Assembly: GCF_009906835.1 (NCBI RefSeq)
Contig: NZ_CP047652.1
Coordinates: 691,001-755,000 of the forward strand
Direction of reading: 5' to 3'
DNA: 64,000 nt
Source: Aristophania vespae
GTDB taxonomy: Bacteria; Pseudomonadota; Alphaproteobacteria; Acetobacterales; Acetobacteraceae
Shown: in pieces, positions 11,665-20,397 of the stretch
How positions within the stretch are numbered: the first letter of the stretch is position 1
Layout: every line of letters starts with the position of its first letter
The notes under the pieces: model-generated
What the model was told of the DNA's origin: nothing
Seen by the model: the letters and a program-made list of their open reading frames with translations, nothing else
The model's database searches: none
Position numbers and translations under genes: made by a program

Positions 11665-13722
11665 ATGTCCAAAGATTATTCTTCTAAACCCATAAAGCAC
11701 GCTCTCCCACAACAGACAAAGTGGAGGCGTTTTTTTAAGCATTTGCCTGCTTTTTTTGGTCTAGTGCTTTTATTCGCTGCTGCCATAGTGATTTGGCGGC
11801 AGCTAAAGCATCTTTCTATTCATGATGTAATAGCCAGTGTTAAAGCCCTGCCTGCTTCGTCCTTATGGGCCGGGGCCGGGGCTACCTTTTTGGCTTATGC
11901 TATTCTGACATTTTATGATGGTCTTGCCTGCCGGCAAGTAAAAGCCAAAATTTCCTGGTTAAAAGCCTCCTTTGTTGCTTTTTGTGCCTATGTTTTGTCT
12001 CATAATTTAGGCTTTGCAGCAATTTCCGGTACAGCGGTTCGTTATAGATTATATCGCAATTGGGGTGTACCTGGACAAAAAATAGCGTCTATAGTTGCTT
12101 TTTGCTCTGTAACTTATTTACTGGGTACAACAGGTTTAGTTGGAATAGTTCTATCCTGGCAACCCAATACTATTCCTATATTATCTCACTACGGCACCTG
12201 GTTTCCAAGATTATTGGGTGCAGCTTGCTTTAGTGTGCTGTTACTTTATGTCGTTCTGTCATGCTGGTATAAAAAAATCACTTTTTTTGGACATGAAACT
12301 GAGCTGCCAGGTTGGAAAATGGCTCTGGGGCAAATATCAGCCAGCATGGCTGATATGTCGGCAACGGCATTGATTATCTGGTGCCTTATTGGGCCATTAC
12401 CGCCAGAAACGACGTTAACTTTTGGCAGCTTTCTGGGTATTTATCTCGTTTCCTACACGGCTGGTTTGGTAGCAAATATTCCTGGTGGGTTAGGGGTGTT
12501 TGATGGGGCTATGATTGCCGCTCTTTCACCATGGTTGCCAGTTTCACATATCATGGCAACTATTCTTGTCTTTCGTATCATGTATTATTTGGTGCCTTTG
12601 ATTTTGGCAGGTTTTTTATTTGCTTCGCACGAAGTCCTTTTACGTAGCAAATATTTCTTACCCAAAAATCGATTGACTGAGGGGTCAGGGCAGGCTTTGC
12701 GGGAATTTGAGGCTGACTTTAGTATAAGAGCTGCTTGCGTTATACAAATTCTGCTAGGTATAGCAACAATCTGTTATGCTCTTTTTGCACCATTACCTAC
12801 ATCACTTTCGTCAGTCTATACTTTTTTTATTCAAATTTCTGCACTACTTTTAATTATATTTGGAGTTGTATTAATAGCCGCTGCCATGGGGCTAATGCAA
12901 CGCGTGCTATTGGCATGGCGTGTATCTGTATTGTTACTACTATTTATAGAAGCCATATTAGTTTTTCGTCATGATTCCTGGTTTGTGTGTCTTTTGATAC
13001 TGAGTGCTTTGCTTGTTTTACTGCCTTTTCGCTCAAGTTATTATAGGCGGGCTTATTGGCGCTCTGAGCCACACTCACCATTACTTTTTTTCTTTTTAAG
13101 TTTATGTATCGTGAGTTTAATTGGTTTACGCTGGATTGCCGTAAATGAGCATTTAGGTGTGATATGGTGGCATCCATTACTCTTTGATGCTCGCCTGATA
13201 AAAGCCCGTTTACTCATGTTTTGTGTGTTGTTTAGTTGTTTTATTGGTTTTTGGTTGGCATTAAGAAAAGCAAAGTTACATCCTTATCACTGGAGTACTC
13301 AGTCAGCTGCTTTATATGCCTGCCTAGCACATGACGAGCCTGCTGAAATTATTATGGAAAAGCTCGGTGTAACGCCAAACGGCCTATTTTATGACGAAAC
13401 TAAACAAGCTGCACTGGCTTTTGTAAAAAAAGACTTTTTTGTTTTGGCAGTTGGAGAGCCAGTAGGGGCTGCTCATAAAGCAAGGGCAGCGATTTTGCGC
13501 TTGAGAGATTACGCTTTGCAAGAAAATTGTATGTTGGCTTTTTTGCAGTCAAGTGATCGTTTTAATGAGCTCTATAATAATCTGGGACTGACGTGCCTTT
13601 ATATTTCTAGAGATAAAATATTATTTTGCTCTCTTGAAGATTTTCTTATGCTTAAATCTTATGTTGAAGAATTTTCTAAAAATAATGGGTCAGATAGCTG
13701 GTCCGTAACTTTCCAAAACTGA
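11665..13722 (+). CDS. mprF: MprF-like lysylphosphatidylglycerol flippase with shortened synthase domain
   Basis: Multi-helix inner-membrane protein of the MprF family, which moves or makes aminoacylated phosphatidylglycerol and so lowers the negative charge of the membrane. Residues 20-335 form the flippase part, with GFAAISGTAVRYRLY near 118 and ANIPGGLGVFDGAMI near 270, both hallmark motifs. Residues 355-530 add further helices. The cytoplasmic DUF2156 synthase domain begins near 540 (AFVKKDFFVLAVGEPVGAA) but stops at 685, about 150 residues short of the usual end, so its second acyltransferase half is missing. No continuation is visible in other frames. Its last 33 bases overlap the convergent phosphoesterase gene. 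Flippase activity is plausible; synthase activity is doubtful. Placement after lysS suggests a link to lysyl-tRNA supply. Confidence 0.8.
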   Translation: MSKDYSSKPIKHALPQQTKWRRFFKHLPAFFGLVLLFAAAIVIWRQLKHLSIHDVIASVKALPASSLWAGAGATFLAYAILTFYDGLACRQVKAKISWLKASFVAFCAYVLSHNLGFAAISGTAVRYRLYRNWGVPGQKIASIVAFCSVTYLLGTTGLVGIVLSWQPNTIPILSHYGTWFPRLLGAACFSVLLLYVVLSCWYKKITFFGHETELPGWKMALGQISASMADMSATALIIWCLIGPLPPETTLTFGSFLGIYLVSYTAGLVANIPGGLGVFDGAMIAALSPWLPVSHIMATILVFRIMYYLVPLILAGFLFASHEVLLRSKYFLPKNRLTEGSGQALREFEADFSIRAACVIQILLGIATICYALFAPLPTSLSSVYTFFIQISALLLIIFGVVLIAAAMGLMQRVLLAWRVSVLLLLFIEAILVFRHDSWFVCLLILSALLVLLPFRSSYYRRAYWRSEPHSPLLFFFLSLCIVSLIGLRWIAVNEHLGVIWWHPLLFDARLIKARLLMFCVLFSCFIGFWLALRKAKLHPYHWSTQSAALYACLAHDEPAEIIMEKLGVTPNGLFYDETKQAALAFVKKDFFVLAVGEPVGAAHKARAAILRLRDYALQENCMLAFLQSSDRFNELYNNLGLTCLYISRDKILFCSLEDFLMLKSYVEEFSKNNGSDSWSVTFQN

Positions 13723-14229
13723 TATTAAACCGTAGTTTTTTGAGTCGTACACTTCGATTAAGTTGATTTGGTCAACTTTAGAGATTGAAGCTGAAAATAA
13801 TCCATTAAGCTCTAACCAGGACATAAGTTCTCGTTCCTTGCCAGAGGGTAATATTCCTAATTCCAAAAAAGGTGCAAACCGCCTTCTTGGTGTTGAGGCT
13901 CCTGCACGTTGGAGCGCGAAATCAATTTTTTGTTTTAATCTGATAAGCTCAGATGAAGCTACAATAGAAACGCCGATTTTATAATTCTCATTATAATTTT
14001 GGAACGCTACACTTTTTACGGCAACTGAAAAAGCAGGCCAGGTAAGGCGTGACAATTCATAATCAATTTCTTCTAACAATATAGAGTTATCAATATTCCC
14101 CAGACAGCGGAGCGTGATGTAAGAGCTATGTTTTTCTTTCCATTGAACTCCCTCCAAACTGCTCTTTAATATTGCGAGACGTTGCTCTAATGCTGGTGAA
14201 GCAGGAATAGTGACAGCCAAATTAACCAT
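13690..14229 (-). CDS. 2H phosphoesterase (ThpR/LigT-like), catalytic histidines lost
   Basis: Resembles RNA 2',3'-cyclic phosphodiesterases of the ThpR/LigT family over its full 179 residues. The fold markers fit: an N-terminal VNLAVTIPASP strand, the RCLG strand near 41, and the RRRFAP-type second motif near 116. The two HxT catalytic motifs are altered, however. The first reads Y-I-T-L at residues 37-40, and the second reads F-L-E-L at 121-124, where active enzymes have H-x-T in both. With both histidines gone, phosphodiesterase activity is unlikely. The protein may bind RNA without cleaving it or may be decaying. Its 3' end overlaps mprF by 33 bases on the opposite strand. The reading frame is intact, which argues for some retained role. 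Confidence 0.7.
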   Translation of the reverse strand: MVNLAVTIPASPALEQRLAILKSSLEGVQWKEKHSSYITLRCLGNIDNSILLEEIDYELSRLTWPAFSVAVKSVAFQNYNENYKIGVSIVASSELIRLKQKIDFALQRAGASTPRRRFAPFLELGILPSGKERELMSWLELNGLFSASISKVDQINLIEVYDSKNYGLISVLESYGPAI

Positions 14230-14261
14230 ATGTAATGATTGTGCCTTTATTTATGATCATT

Positions 14262-14301
14262 ATGTGGGACGCTCTTGACAGGTCAGGAATAATCCCCACA
14301 T
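14262..14301 (+). promoter_or_regulatory. Hairpin in the ybhL leader, possible ybhL RNA element
   Basis: ATGTGGG (14262-14268) pairs perfectly with CCCACAT (14295-14301), with a smaller TGA-CAGG-TCA hairpin inside. It lies about 65 bases before ybhL. A structured RNA called the ybhL motif is known upstream of this gene in alphaproteobacteria. I cannot confirm that this is the same element. Confidence 0.35.
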
Positions 14302-14365
14302 CGTTGTATAACTAAAAAGCCTTTTGTAATAGGTTTTTACCAGCTTTTTCCGGATAATAGGTAAT

Positions 14366-15130
14366 ATGGCATTTCATTACGATTATAACTCTACTGGAAG
14401 CCAGCAAGGCTATGCTGCTATGGACGCAGGATTGCGTTCATATATGCTCCGTGTTTACAACTGGATGGCTGTTGCCCTTGCTTTAACTGGGGTTGTAGCT
14501 TTCGCAATCATAAATACATCTCTTAAAGAGGTGTTTTTTCACGTTGCACGCACCTCTTCAGGATTTGCTCTTGCGCCAACTTTGTTAGGTTACGTTGGCA
14601 TTTTTTCTCCACTGGTCTTTGTTCTTGTCCTTTCTTTTGGCGTAAACAGATTGTCGCGCTCCACCGCTCAGCTTCTTTTTCTTGTTTATAGCGCGGTGAT
14701 GGGGATAAGTCTGGCTTGCATATTCTTTGCATATACAGGTGCTTCAGTCGCACGAACCTTTTTTATAACGGCTGGTTTATTTGCGGCTGTTTCTCTATGG
14801 GGATATGTGACAAAACGCTCATTAACGGGCTTTGGCGCCTTTTTGACCATGGGACTGATAGGCCTGCTAATAGCCATGGTTGTGAATATGTTTTTTGCCA
14901 GCTCCATGATGTCGATGATTATTTCTTTTGTTGGGGTGTTGGTCTTTACGGGCTTTACAGCTTACGACACACAACGCATTAAGTTTTCTTACCAGCAGCA
15001 ATATGCTTATTTAAACCCTGATGAGTTAGCAAAGAACAGCATCTATGATGCCTTATCCATGTATCTCAACTTTGTTAACCTTTTTCAGTTTCTTCTTCAG
15101 TTTATGGGTGTCAGATCAGACAATCGCTGA
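14366..15130 (+). CDS. ybhL: Bax inhibitor-1/YccA family membrane protein
   Basis: Integral inner-membrane protein of the BI-1 (TMBIM) family, whose bacterial members are pH-sensitive calcium-leak channels or membrane stress proteins. The 254 residues form seven hydrophobic segments beginning at SYMLRVYNWMAVALALTGVV near 28. The family signature GFTAYDTQRIK lies near 196, and the C-terminal ALSMYLNFVNLFQFLLQ segment near 231 holds the usual seventh helix. The N-terminal tail is short and polar. The ATG follows an AGG ribosome site. It is monocistronic: a terminator follows and a hairpin lies in the leader. The physiological role in this organism is not evident from context. Confidence 0.9.
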   Translation: MAFHYDYNSTGSQQGYAAMDAGLRSYMLRVYNWMAVALALTGVVAFAIINTSLKEVFFHVARTSSGFALAPTLLGYVGIFSPLVFVLVLSFGVNRLSRSTAQLLFLVYSAVMGISLACIFFAYTGASVARTFFITAGLFAAVSLWGYVTKRSLTGFGAFLTMGLIGLLIAMVVNMFFASSMMSMIISFVGVLVFTGFTAYDTQRIKFSYQQQYAYLNPDELAKNSIYDALSMYLNFVNLFQFLLQFMGVRSDNR

Positions 15131-15164
15131 CCGTAAACATTTGAATTCTTTGGTGTGAAGAATG

Positions 15165-15204
15165 AAAAAAAGAAGGCAGAGCAACCAAACTGTCTTCTTT
15201 TTTT
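15165..15204 (+). terminator. Rho-independent terminator after ybhL
   Basis: A-rich GAAGGCAG arm (to 15179) pairs with CTGTCTTC (from 15190) with one G-U pair and continues into seven T residues. Confidence 0.75.
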
Positions 15205-15360
15205 GTGCTTAAAATAAACTGTGTTTCTGGGTTATTGTACCCAATATTAAAAAACCGTAATTCACGTTTACATTTGCGTGAAATCCGATAAGATACGAAT
15301 CAGACCAAACGTTTCCTGTAATGGCCTAAGCAATTACCGTTTGTTCTCGCTTAGTTTTCC

Positions 15361-15528
15361 CTTGTAATGATTAAATACAAGAGAATGAGTCTAGGGAAAC
15401 ATAAGGGGAATTGTCCCCGAAACATTGGTAAATAAGTGCAGGGGCGAGAAGTCTCACCTCTGCCGTCAGGACTGGAACGAAGGAAGGCAAAAAATGACGA
15501 CGTTCTCATGCGCTAGGGCGGTCCTGAC
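15361..15528 (+). promoter_or_regulatory. Structured leader upstream of cyoABCD
   Basis: Four consecutive inverted repeats lie in the 225 bases before cyoA. CTTGTA (15361-15366) pairs with TACAAG (15376-15381). GGGGA (15405-15409) pairs with TCCCC (15414-15418). An eleven-position stem at 15438-15463 opens and closes with GCAG/CTGC. GTCAGGAC (15465-15472) pairs with GTCCTGAC (15521-15528). The last encloses a GAACG/CGTTC hairpin and the ribosome site and start codon of a small ORF. The arrangement suggests an RNA control region for the terminal oxidase. The stretch 15205-15360 shows no gene and no clear element. Confidence 0.45.
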
Positions 15529-15574
15529 AGTGTCAAATTGTTATCTGGTTATTTTTGGCCAGAACGACAGATAA
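15494..15574 (+). CDS. Putative 26-residue leader peptide upstream of cyoA
   Basis: A short ORF opens at ATG 15494, six bases after AAGGAAGG (15480-15487), a stronger ribosome site than most in this window. It encodes 26 residues beginning MTTFSCARAV and ending at TAA 15572-15574. The cyoA ribosome site starts at that stop and the cyoA ATG lies 11 bases beyond it, so translation of the two could be coupled. Its ribosome site lies inside the loop of the 15465-15528 stem and the right arm lies within its coding sequence. Translating the peptide would therefore melt the stem. It has two cysteines and no recognised family. It is too short to judge by coding statistics. Confidence 0.4.
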   Translation: MTTFSCARAVLTVSNCYLVIFGQNDR

Positions 15575-15585
15575 AGGCAGGATCC

Positions 15586-16542
15586 ATGAAAAGACTCTGG
15601 CGATTTTTCCCGGCGTTGCCTGCATTGATGCTTTCTGGGTGTACGGTTGATCTTCTTCAACCGCGCGGCCCGATTGGAGATGGCAATAGCTTTATGATGG
15701 TGCTTGAATGGGCCGTCATGATGTGTGTTGTCGTCCCTGTCATCATCGCAACATTGCTGATTGCTTGGAAATATCGGGCATCAAACAAAAAGGCTGAATA
15801 TTGGCCAAACTGGTCATTCTCACACAAAATTGAAACATTTGTGTGGGGTATTCCAATTGTAATAATTCTCATATTGAGTGTTGTTAGCTTCTGGAGTACA
15901 CATTTTTACGACCCATATAAGCCTTTAACGCATGACCAGCTTGTTAAAGAACATGCTGAAAATCAAAAGCCTCTAAATATTCAGGTTGTTTCACTAGATT
16001 GGAAGTGGCTCTTTATTTACCCTGATCTGGGTATTGCAACAATTAATGAACTAGATGTACCGACAAAGACGGAACTTAACTTCCACATCACATCTGATGC
16101 AGTTATGACATCCTTCTTTATCCCGCAGCTTGGTTCTCAGATCTATGCAATGGCCGGAATGCAAACAGAGCTTCATTTGCTAGCTCGTGAGCCTGGCATT
16201 TATAAAGGTATGGCAGCTCAATATACGGGTAAGGGCTTCTCAGACATGCATTTCCAAACAATTGCAATGCCTGTCGATCAGTTCCAGTCCTGGGTTGAGA
16301 ATGTTAAAAACGGTGACAGCAAATTTGCTTCTGGTGAGCCTCTAAATGGTTCAACATATGCAAAATATTCTGCGCCACAGGTTAACGCGCCAGTGACATA
16401 TTTTGCTGATGCACAGTCTGATCTTTTCCAGTATATTGTAGCTAAATACAATAACGGTGCAGTTAAAGATCGTGCCACAGGCAAGATTATGCACATACAG
16501 CCTGCTTCCAACAGTGCTGCTTCTGACGACACCGGCATGTAA
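15586..16542 (+). CDS. cyoA: Ubiquinol oxidase (cytochrome bo3) subunit II
   Basis: Membrane-anchored subunit II of the quinol-oxidising terminal oxidase that reduces O2 to water and pumps protons. From the ATG at 15586 (318 residues) it starts with a lipoprotein signal, [19 protein letters not shown], with the lipobox cysteine at residue 19. Two membrane helices follow near 35-60 and 80-105. The periplasmic cupredoxin domain begins at [18 protein letters not shown]. The copper-A ligands of cytochrome c oxidases are absent, as expected for a quinol oxidase. The frame extends upstream to 15538, but the lipoprotein signal and AGGCAGGA ribosome site fix the start. First gene of cyoABCD, preceded by a structured leader and a small ORF. 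Confidence 0.95.
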   Translation: MKRLWRFFPALPALMLSGCTVDLLQPRGPIGDGNSFMMVLEWAVMMCVVVPVIIATLLIAWKYRASNKKAEYWPNWSFSHKIETFVWGIPIVIILILSVVSFWSTHFYDPYKPLTHDQLVKEHAENQKPLNIQVVSLDWKWLFIYPDLGIATINELDVPTKTELNFHITSDAVMTSFFIPQLGSQIYAMAGMQTELHLLAREPGIYKGMAAQYTGKGFSDMHFQTIAMPVDQFQSWVENVKNGDSKFASGEPLNGSTYAKYSAPQVNAPVTYFADAQSDLFQYIVAKYNNGAVKDRATGKIMHIQPASNSAASDDTGM

Positions 16543-16556
16543 GGAATTACCGAAAG

Positions 16557-18557
16557 ATGCTCGGAAAACTTAGTTTATCTGCTATTCCATATGATGTGCC
16601 CATTTTGGTGGGAACATTTATTGGCGTGGCAGTCATAGGAATCGCTGCTTTGGCAGTGATCACCTACTTCGGCAAATGGGGATATTTGTGGCGTGAGTGG
16701 TTAACAACTGTTGACCATAAAAAGCTCGGCGTCATGTATATCGTGTTGGCAATTGTTATGCTTCTGCGTGGCTTTGCTGATGCTGTTATGATGCGTACGC
16801 AGCTAGCGCTCGCTTATGGCAATAACCCTGGCTATCTTCCTCCTCATCACTATGACCAGATCTTCTCTGCTCATGGCACCATCATGATTTTCTTCATGGC
16901 TATGGCGTTCATGACAGGTCTGTTCAACTTTGTGGTTCCTCTTCAGATTGGTGCACGTGACGTTGCGTTCCCATTCTTGAACTCCGTGAGCTTCTACATG
17001 ACTCTTGTCGGCGCTGTGCTGATTAACGTGTCATTGTTCATTGGTGAGTTTGCGAATGTGGGCTGGCTCGCTTACCCACCTGTATCGGAACTAGCATTTA
17101 ACCCTGGTGTTGGTATTGATTACTACATTTGGGCTGTGCAGATATCTGGTGTAGGTACGCTTCTTACAGGTGTGAACTTCTTCACAACTATTGTTAAGAT
17201 GCGTGCTCCAGGCATGAAAATGATGCAGATGCCAATCTTTACATGGACGGCATTCTGGGCAATCGTCATGATCCTGATTACCTTCCCTGTTCTGACAGTT
17301 ACACTGGGTCTGTTAAGTCTTGATCGTTATTTAGGTATGCATTTCTTCACCAATGATGGTGGTGGTAGTGTCATGCTTTATATCAACCTGATCTGGGCTT
17401 GGGGTCACCCTGAGGTTTATATCCTCATTCTGCCAGCTTTTGGTGTCTTCTCCGAAATTGCAGCTTCGTTCTCTGGTAAGCCACTCTTTGGTTATAAAAC
17501 CATGGTTTACGCAAGTGGAGCGATCAGCGTTCTCGGTATGCTCGTATGGGTTCACCACTTTTTCACCATGGGAGCAGGGGCAGACGTCAACACCTTCTTC
17601 GGCATTGCAACAATGCTGATTGCGGTTCCGACTGGTGTGAAGATCTTTAACTGGCTCTTCACCATGTATAAAGGTCGTGTCCGCTTTGAAGGGCCAATGA
17701 ACTGGATCGTTGGCTTTATGATCACCTTCTCAATTGGTGGTATGACCGGTGTTATGCTGGCTATGCCTGCTGCTGACTGGGTGCTTCATAACTCATTGTT
17801 CTTAGTGGCTCACTTCCATAACGTGATTATTGGTGGTGTGTTCTTTGGCTATGTAGCAGGTATGAATTACTGGTTCCCAAAAGTATTCGGTTACAAACTG
17901 AGTGACGCTTGGGGCAAGTGGGCATTCCGCTTCTGGTTCGTCGGATATTACGTTGCTTTCGTACCACTATATATTGTGGGCCTTGAAGGCATGACACGTC
18001 GTTTGAACCACTATAACAACCCAGATTGGCATCCATGGATGTTGGTTGCGTGCGTTGGTGTGTTCATTCTTGCTCTTGGCGTTGTTTGCCAGGTTGGTCA
18101 GCTTGTCACAGCTATTATTGATGCTGTAAAAGGTAACAAAGCTGATGCTAATGATCTTTCTGGTGATAACTGGGGATCAGGGCGTACACTTGAATGGGCA
18201 ATCTCATCACCTGTACCTTCCTACAACTTTGCGCGTATTCCAGTCGTTAGAGGTATGGATACATTCCATATCGATAAAGAGCTTGGTCGCCCAGCTGCTG
18301 TATCTGAGCTTGCGCCAATCCATATGCCTAAAAACACGGCTGTTGGTGCGGTTATCGGGTTCTTCACGTTCCTGGTAGGCTTTGCTCTGGTCTGGCATAT
18401 TTGGTGGTTGGCTGCTATTGCCTTCGTCGGTATTATCATTTCCACGATTTACCGCAGTGCTGATCTTGATGTGGATTATTATGTCCCAGTATCTGAGATC
18501 AAAGCTAACGAAGATGCATTTGCCAAGCGCATCGCCGCTGCGCAAGCAGCTGAATAA
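16557..18557 (+). CDS. cyoB: Ubiquinol oxidase (cytochrome bo3) subunit I
   Basis: Catalytic haem-copper subunit holding haem b, haem o and copper B. The 666-residue protein has fifteen or so helices and the full histidine set: the haem ligand in [10 protein letters not shown] near residue 103, [15 protein letters not shown] near 281 with the His-Tyr cross-link, the paired histidines in WVHHFFTMG near 331, and HFHNVIIGG near 418. The proton-pumping K-channel region [18 protein letters not shown] is intact. It begins 14 bases after cyoA in the same operon. Bo3 oxidases are the typical terminal oxidases of acetic acid bacteria and work with their periplasmic dehydrogenases, none of which lies in this window. 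Confidence 0.97.
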   Translation: MLGKLSLSAIPYDVPILVGTFIGVAVIGIAALAVITYFGKWGYLWREWLTTVDHKKLGVMYIVLAIVMLLRGFADAVMMRTQLALAYGNNPGYLPPHHYDQIFSAHGTIMIFFMAMAFMTGLFNFVVPLQIGARDVAFPFLNSVSFYMTLVGAVLINVSLFIGEFANVGWLAYPPVSELAFNPGVGIDYYIWAVQISGVGTLLTGVNFFTTIVKMRAPGMKMMQMPIFTWTAFWAIVMILITFPVLTVTLGLLSLDRYLGMHFFTNDGGGSVMLYINLIWAWGHPEVYILILPAFGVFSEIAASFSGKPLFGYKTMVYASGAISVLGMLVWVHHFFTMGAGADVNTFFGIATMLIAVPTGVKIFNWLFTMYKGRVRFEGPMNWIVGFMITFSIGGMTGVMLAMPAADWVLHNSLFLVAHFHNVIIGGVFFGYVAGMNYWFPKVFGYKLSDAWGKWAFRFWFVGYYVAFVPLYIVGLEGMTRRLNHYNNPDWHPWMLVACVGVFILALGVVCQVGQLVTAIIDAVKGNKADANDLSGDNWGSGRTLEWAISSPVPSYNFARIPVVRGMDTFHIDKELGRPAAVSELAPIHMPKNTAVGAVIGFFTFLVGFALVWHIWWLAAIAFVGIIISTIYRSADLDVDYYVPVSEIKANEDAFAKRIAAAQAAE

Positions 18558-18574
18558 AGGGAGAGATGATCACT

Positions 18575-19186
18575 ATGTCTCATGACACGACTCACTCGCC
18601 CTCAGTAGGTCACGAAGAACACGAGGATCATGGTTCCACCACGGTCTTCGGCTTCTGGATCTACCTGATGACGGACTGTATCCTTTTTGGAACACTCTTC
18701 ACTGTTTTTGCTGTGATGTGTCATCAGTTCGCTGGCGGGCCCACAGGTAAAGAACTTTTTGACATTAAAAATGTCGAGATCGAAACAGCGATTCTCTTGG
18801 TGTCTTCGATCACTTACGGCTTTGCAATGCTTAGTGCATTTGCACAGCGTAAATCCGGCGTTTTAGTCTGGCTGTTCATTACCTTCCTTCTTGGACTTTC
18901 CTTCGTAGTGTTGGAAGTCAAAGAATTTGCTGAACTTATTGCCGATGGAAATGGTCCTGATCGCTCTGCGTTCTTGTCCTCTTTCTTTACGTTGGTGGCT
19001 ACTCACGGCCTTCACGTAACCTTTGGTCTGATCTGGATGGTTGTACTGTTCTTTCAGGTCATGGGTAAGCAGGGACTTGGCAGTCGGATGGTAACCAAAT
19101 TAACGTGCCTGAGCTTGTTCTGGCACTTCTTGGATATCGTTTGGATTTGCGTCTTTTCCTTCGTTTATCTTGGGAGTGTGATGTAA
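18575..19186 (+). CDS. cyoC: Ubiquinol oxidase (cytochrome bo3) subunit III
   Basis: Non-catalytic helical subunit of the bo3 oxidase, with five membrane segments. The start is taken at ATG 18575 (MSHDTTHSPSVGHEEHED), eleven residues of His/Glu-rich tail before FGFWIYLMTDCILFGTLF. An ATG three codons upstream (18566) is possible but sits nearly on the GGGAGAG ribosome site. Conserved segments include SSITYGFAMLSAF, RSAFLSSFFTLVATHGLHVTFGLIW near 130, and the final CLSLFWHFLDIVWICVFSFVYL. The 203-residue length is normal. It starts 17 bases after cyoB, and its stop overlaps the cyoD start as TAATG. Confidence 0.95.
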   Translation: MSHDTTHSPSVGHEEHEDHGSTTVFGFWIYLMTDCILFGTLFTVFAVMCHQFAGGPTGKELFDIKNVEIETAILLVSSITYGFAMLSAFAQRKSGVLVWLFITFLLGLSFVVLEVKEFAELIADGNGPDRSAFLSSFFTLVATHGLHVTFGLIWMVVLFFQVMGKQGLGSRMVTKLTCLSLFWHFLDIVWICVFSFVYLGSVM

Positions 19187-19521
19187 TGAGCCATTCGCAC
19201 AATGTAACTCACGAAGGTGAGAGCCACGGTTCTTACGGTTCCTACATCACAGGCTTCATCCTTGCGGTGATTTTGACAGTAGCGGCTTTCGCTGTTGTCG
19301 TAACCAAAGCCTTTGACTTTTGGACAACATTAGTTGTTGTGAGTGCTCTGGCTGTAGTTCAGATTGTTGTTCATGTGGTGTTTTTCCTTCACATGAACAC
19401 AAGCTCTAAACAGCGTTGGAACTTAATGACGTTTATTCTCACAGTTTTGTCTGTGTTAATTATCGTTGCTGGTACGCTGTTTGTTATGTGGAATACACAA
19501 ATGCACATGATGTCTCGCTAA
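19186..19521 (+). CDS. cyoD: Ubiquinol oxidase (cytochrome bo3) subunit IV
   Basis: Small assembly and stability subunit of the bo3 oxidase. From ATG 19186 it encodes 111 residues: a His-rich N-terminus (MSHSHNVTHEGESHGSYG), then three membrane helices, with GSYITGFILAVILTVAAFAVV, the LAVVQIVVHVVFFLHMN segment characteristic of CyoD, and a C-terminal helix. The frame is open upstream into cyoC, but the TAATG overlap and the family start set the beginning. Last gene of the operon; a strong terminator follows 27 bases later. No cyoE (haem O synthase) follows directly, so it must lie elsewhere. Confidence 0.95.
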   Translation: MSHSHNVTHEGESHGSYGSYITGFILAVILTVAAFAVVVTKAFDFWTTLVVVSALAVVQIVVHVVFFLHMNTSSKQRWNLMTFILTVLSVLIIVAGTLFVMWNTQMHMMSR

Positions 19522-19547
19522 GAGAAGCAGGCATTTAGTCTATTCTG

Positions 19548-19583
19548 AAAAAGGCCGGTAAGTTTTCTTACCGGCCTTTTTTT
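19548..19583 (+). terminator. Strong terminator after cyoD
   Basis: GGCCGGTAAG (19553-19562) pairs with CTTACCGGCC (19567-19576) and is followed by seven T residues; an A-tract flanks the other side. Confidence 0.9.
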
Positions 19584-19611
19584 ATGCTCCATTTATGAAA
19601 TTATAAGACGT

Positions 19612-19645
19612 AAAAAAACCTGACATCTTATAAAAAGATGCCAGG
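19612..19645 (-). terminator. Terminator after fdxA
   Basis: On the minus strand CCTG-x-CATCTT pairs with AAGATG-x-CAGG around a five-base loop and is followed by a run of seven T residues (A-tract 19612-19618 on the plus strand). Confidence 0.75.
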
Positions 19646-19674
19646 TCTAAAAGGGAAAAATAAATTATAGAGGC

Positions 19675-20007
19675 TTAGTCCTGATGTGGGGCTTCTGAAA
19701 GATATTGCGCCTTATCTGACTTGCCATTCCATTCTTCTGCATCTGCCGGTGCAGTGCCCTTTTGGCTAAGATTTGGCCAAACTTTTGCAAATTTAGCGTT
19801 AGTTTCCATCCAGGGGCCTGATCTCTCATCGCTATCAGGGAAAATAGCCTCTGCCGGACATTCAGGTTCACACACGCCACAATCAATACATTCATCAGGG
19901 CTGATAACAAGAAAATTTTCACCAGCATAAAAGCAGTCTACCGGACATACTTCTACGCAATCCATGTATTTGCAGCGAATGCAGTTTTCTGTGACCACAT
20001 AGGTCAT
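19675..20007 (-). CDS. fdxA: FdxA-type 7Fe ferredoxin
   Basis: Soluble ferredoxin carrying one [3Fe-4S] and one [4Fe-4S] cluster. It begins [20 protein letters not shown]; cysteines follow as C-x-x-C-x4-C-x3-CP and then [12 protein letters not shown], with the second-motif spacing typical of FdxA. The extended C-terminal half (from [11 protein letters not shown]) is also typical. An upstream ATG at 20019 is in frame, but the family start is the ATG at 20007, giving 110 residues. It lies downstream of the S4-domain gene and the SUV3-like helicase on the same strand, an order common in alphaproteobacteria. The carD-type regulator often found next to it is absent here. Confidence 0.93.
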   Translation of the reverse strand: MTYVVTENCIRCKYMDCVEVCPVDCFYAGENFLVISPDECIDCGVCEPECPAEAIFPDSDERSGPWMETNAKFAKVWPNLSQKGTAPADAEEWNGKSDKAQYLSEAPHQD

Positions 20008-20107
20008 TGCCGTCTCCAATTGTTATGTAGGCCCGCAACAAGCCTAAAGTCGAGAAATTTAAGAATGATATGCCGAAAGTTGGGGGTAAGATGCAAGCTT
20101 TAATCAC

Positions 20108-20377
20108 TCATTCTTTTATATCGAGATATAATTGCATTGCTTCGGGTGCAGGCCCTCGACGATTACCAAGTTTTAGAACTTGCCATACTTTAATAGTCAT
20201 AGGAGCAGAGGGCAAAGGAAAAGTGAGAATATCTCCCACCCTAACTTTGCTGTGCGCTTTCAAAATGCGTTGTCCATTTAGCCTTACAGTTCCTTTTTCT
20301 ATGAAATTTGAACAAAGATTTCGGCTTTTGGCAAGGCGAGCATAAAAAAACCATAAATCAAGTCGTTGTGCATCCAT
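20108..20377 (-). CDS. hslR: S4-domain RNA-binding protein (Hsp15/HslR-like)
   Basis: Small RNA-binding protein with a single S4 domain covering most of its 89 residues: RLDLWFFYARLAKSRNLCSNFIEKG (about residues 5-29) is the S4 helix pair, and VRLNGQRILKAHSKVRVGD the following strand region. The family relative Hsp15 rescues stalled 50S subunits carrying peptidyl-tRNA. A direct function here is inferred from similarity. It sits 20 bases after the helicase stop and 100 bases before fdxA on the same strand, so it is probably co-transcribed with both. Confidence 0.85.
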   Translation of the reverse strand: MDAQRLDLWFFYARLAKSRNLCSNFIEKGTVRLNGQRILKAHSKVRVGDILTFPLPSAPMTIKVWQVLKLGNRRGPAPEAMQLYLDIKE

Positions 20378-20397
20378 ATTATGTTTAGATGTAAAAT

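Noticed and set aside
12735-12974. Small plus-strand frame inside mprF
   Set aside because: It lies within a well-supported membrane protein gene in another frame; cysteine/tyrosine-rich content is typical of a shadow frame.
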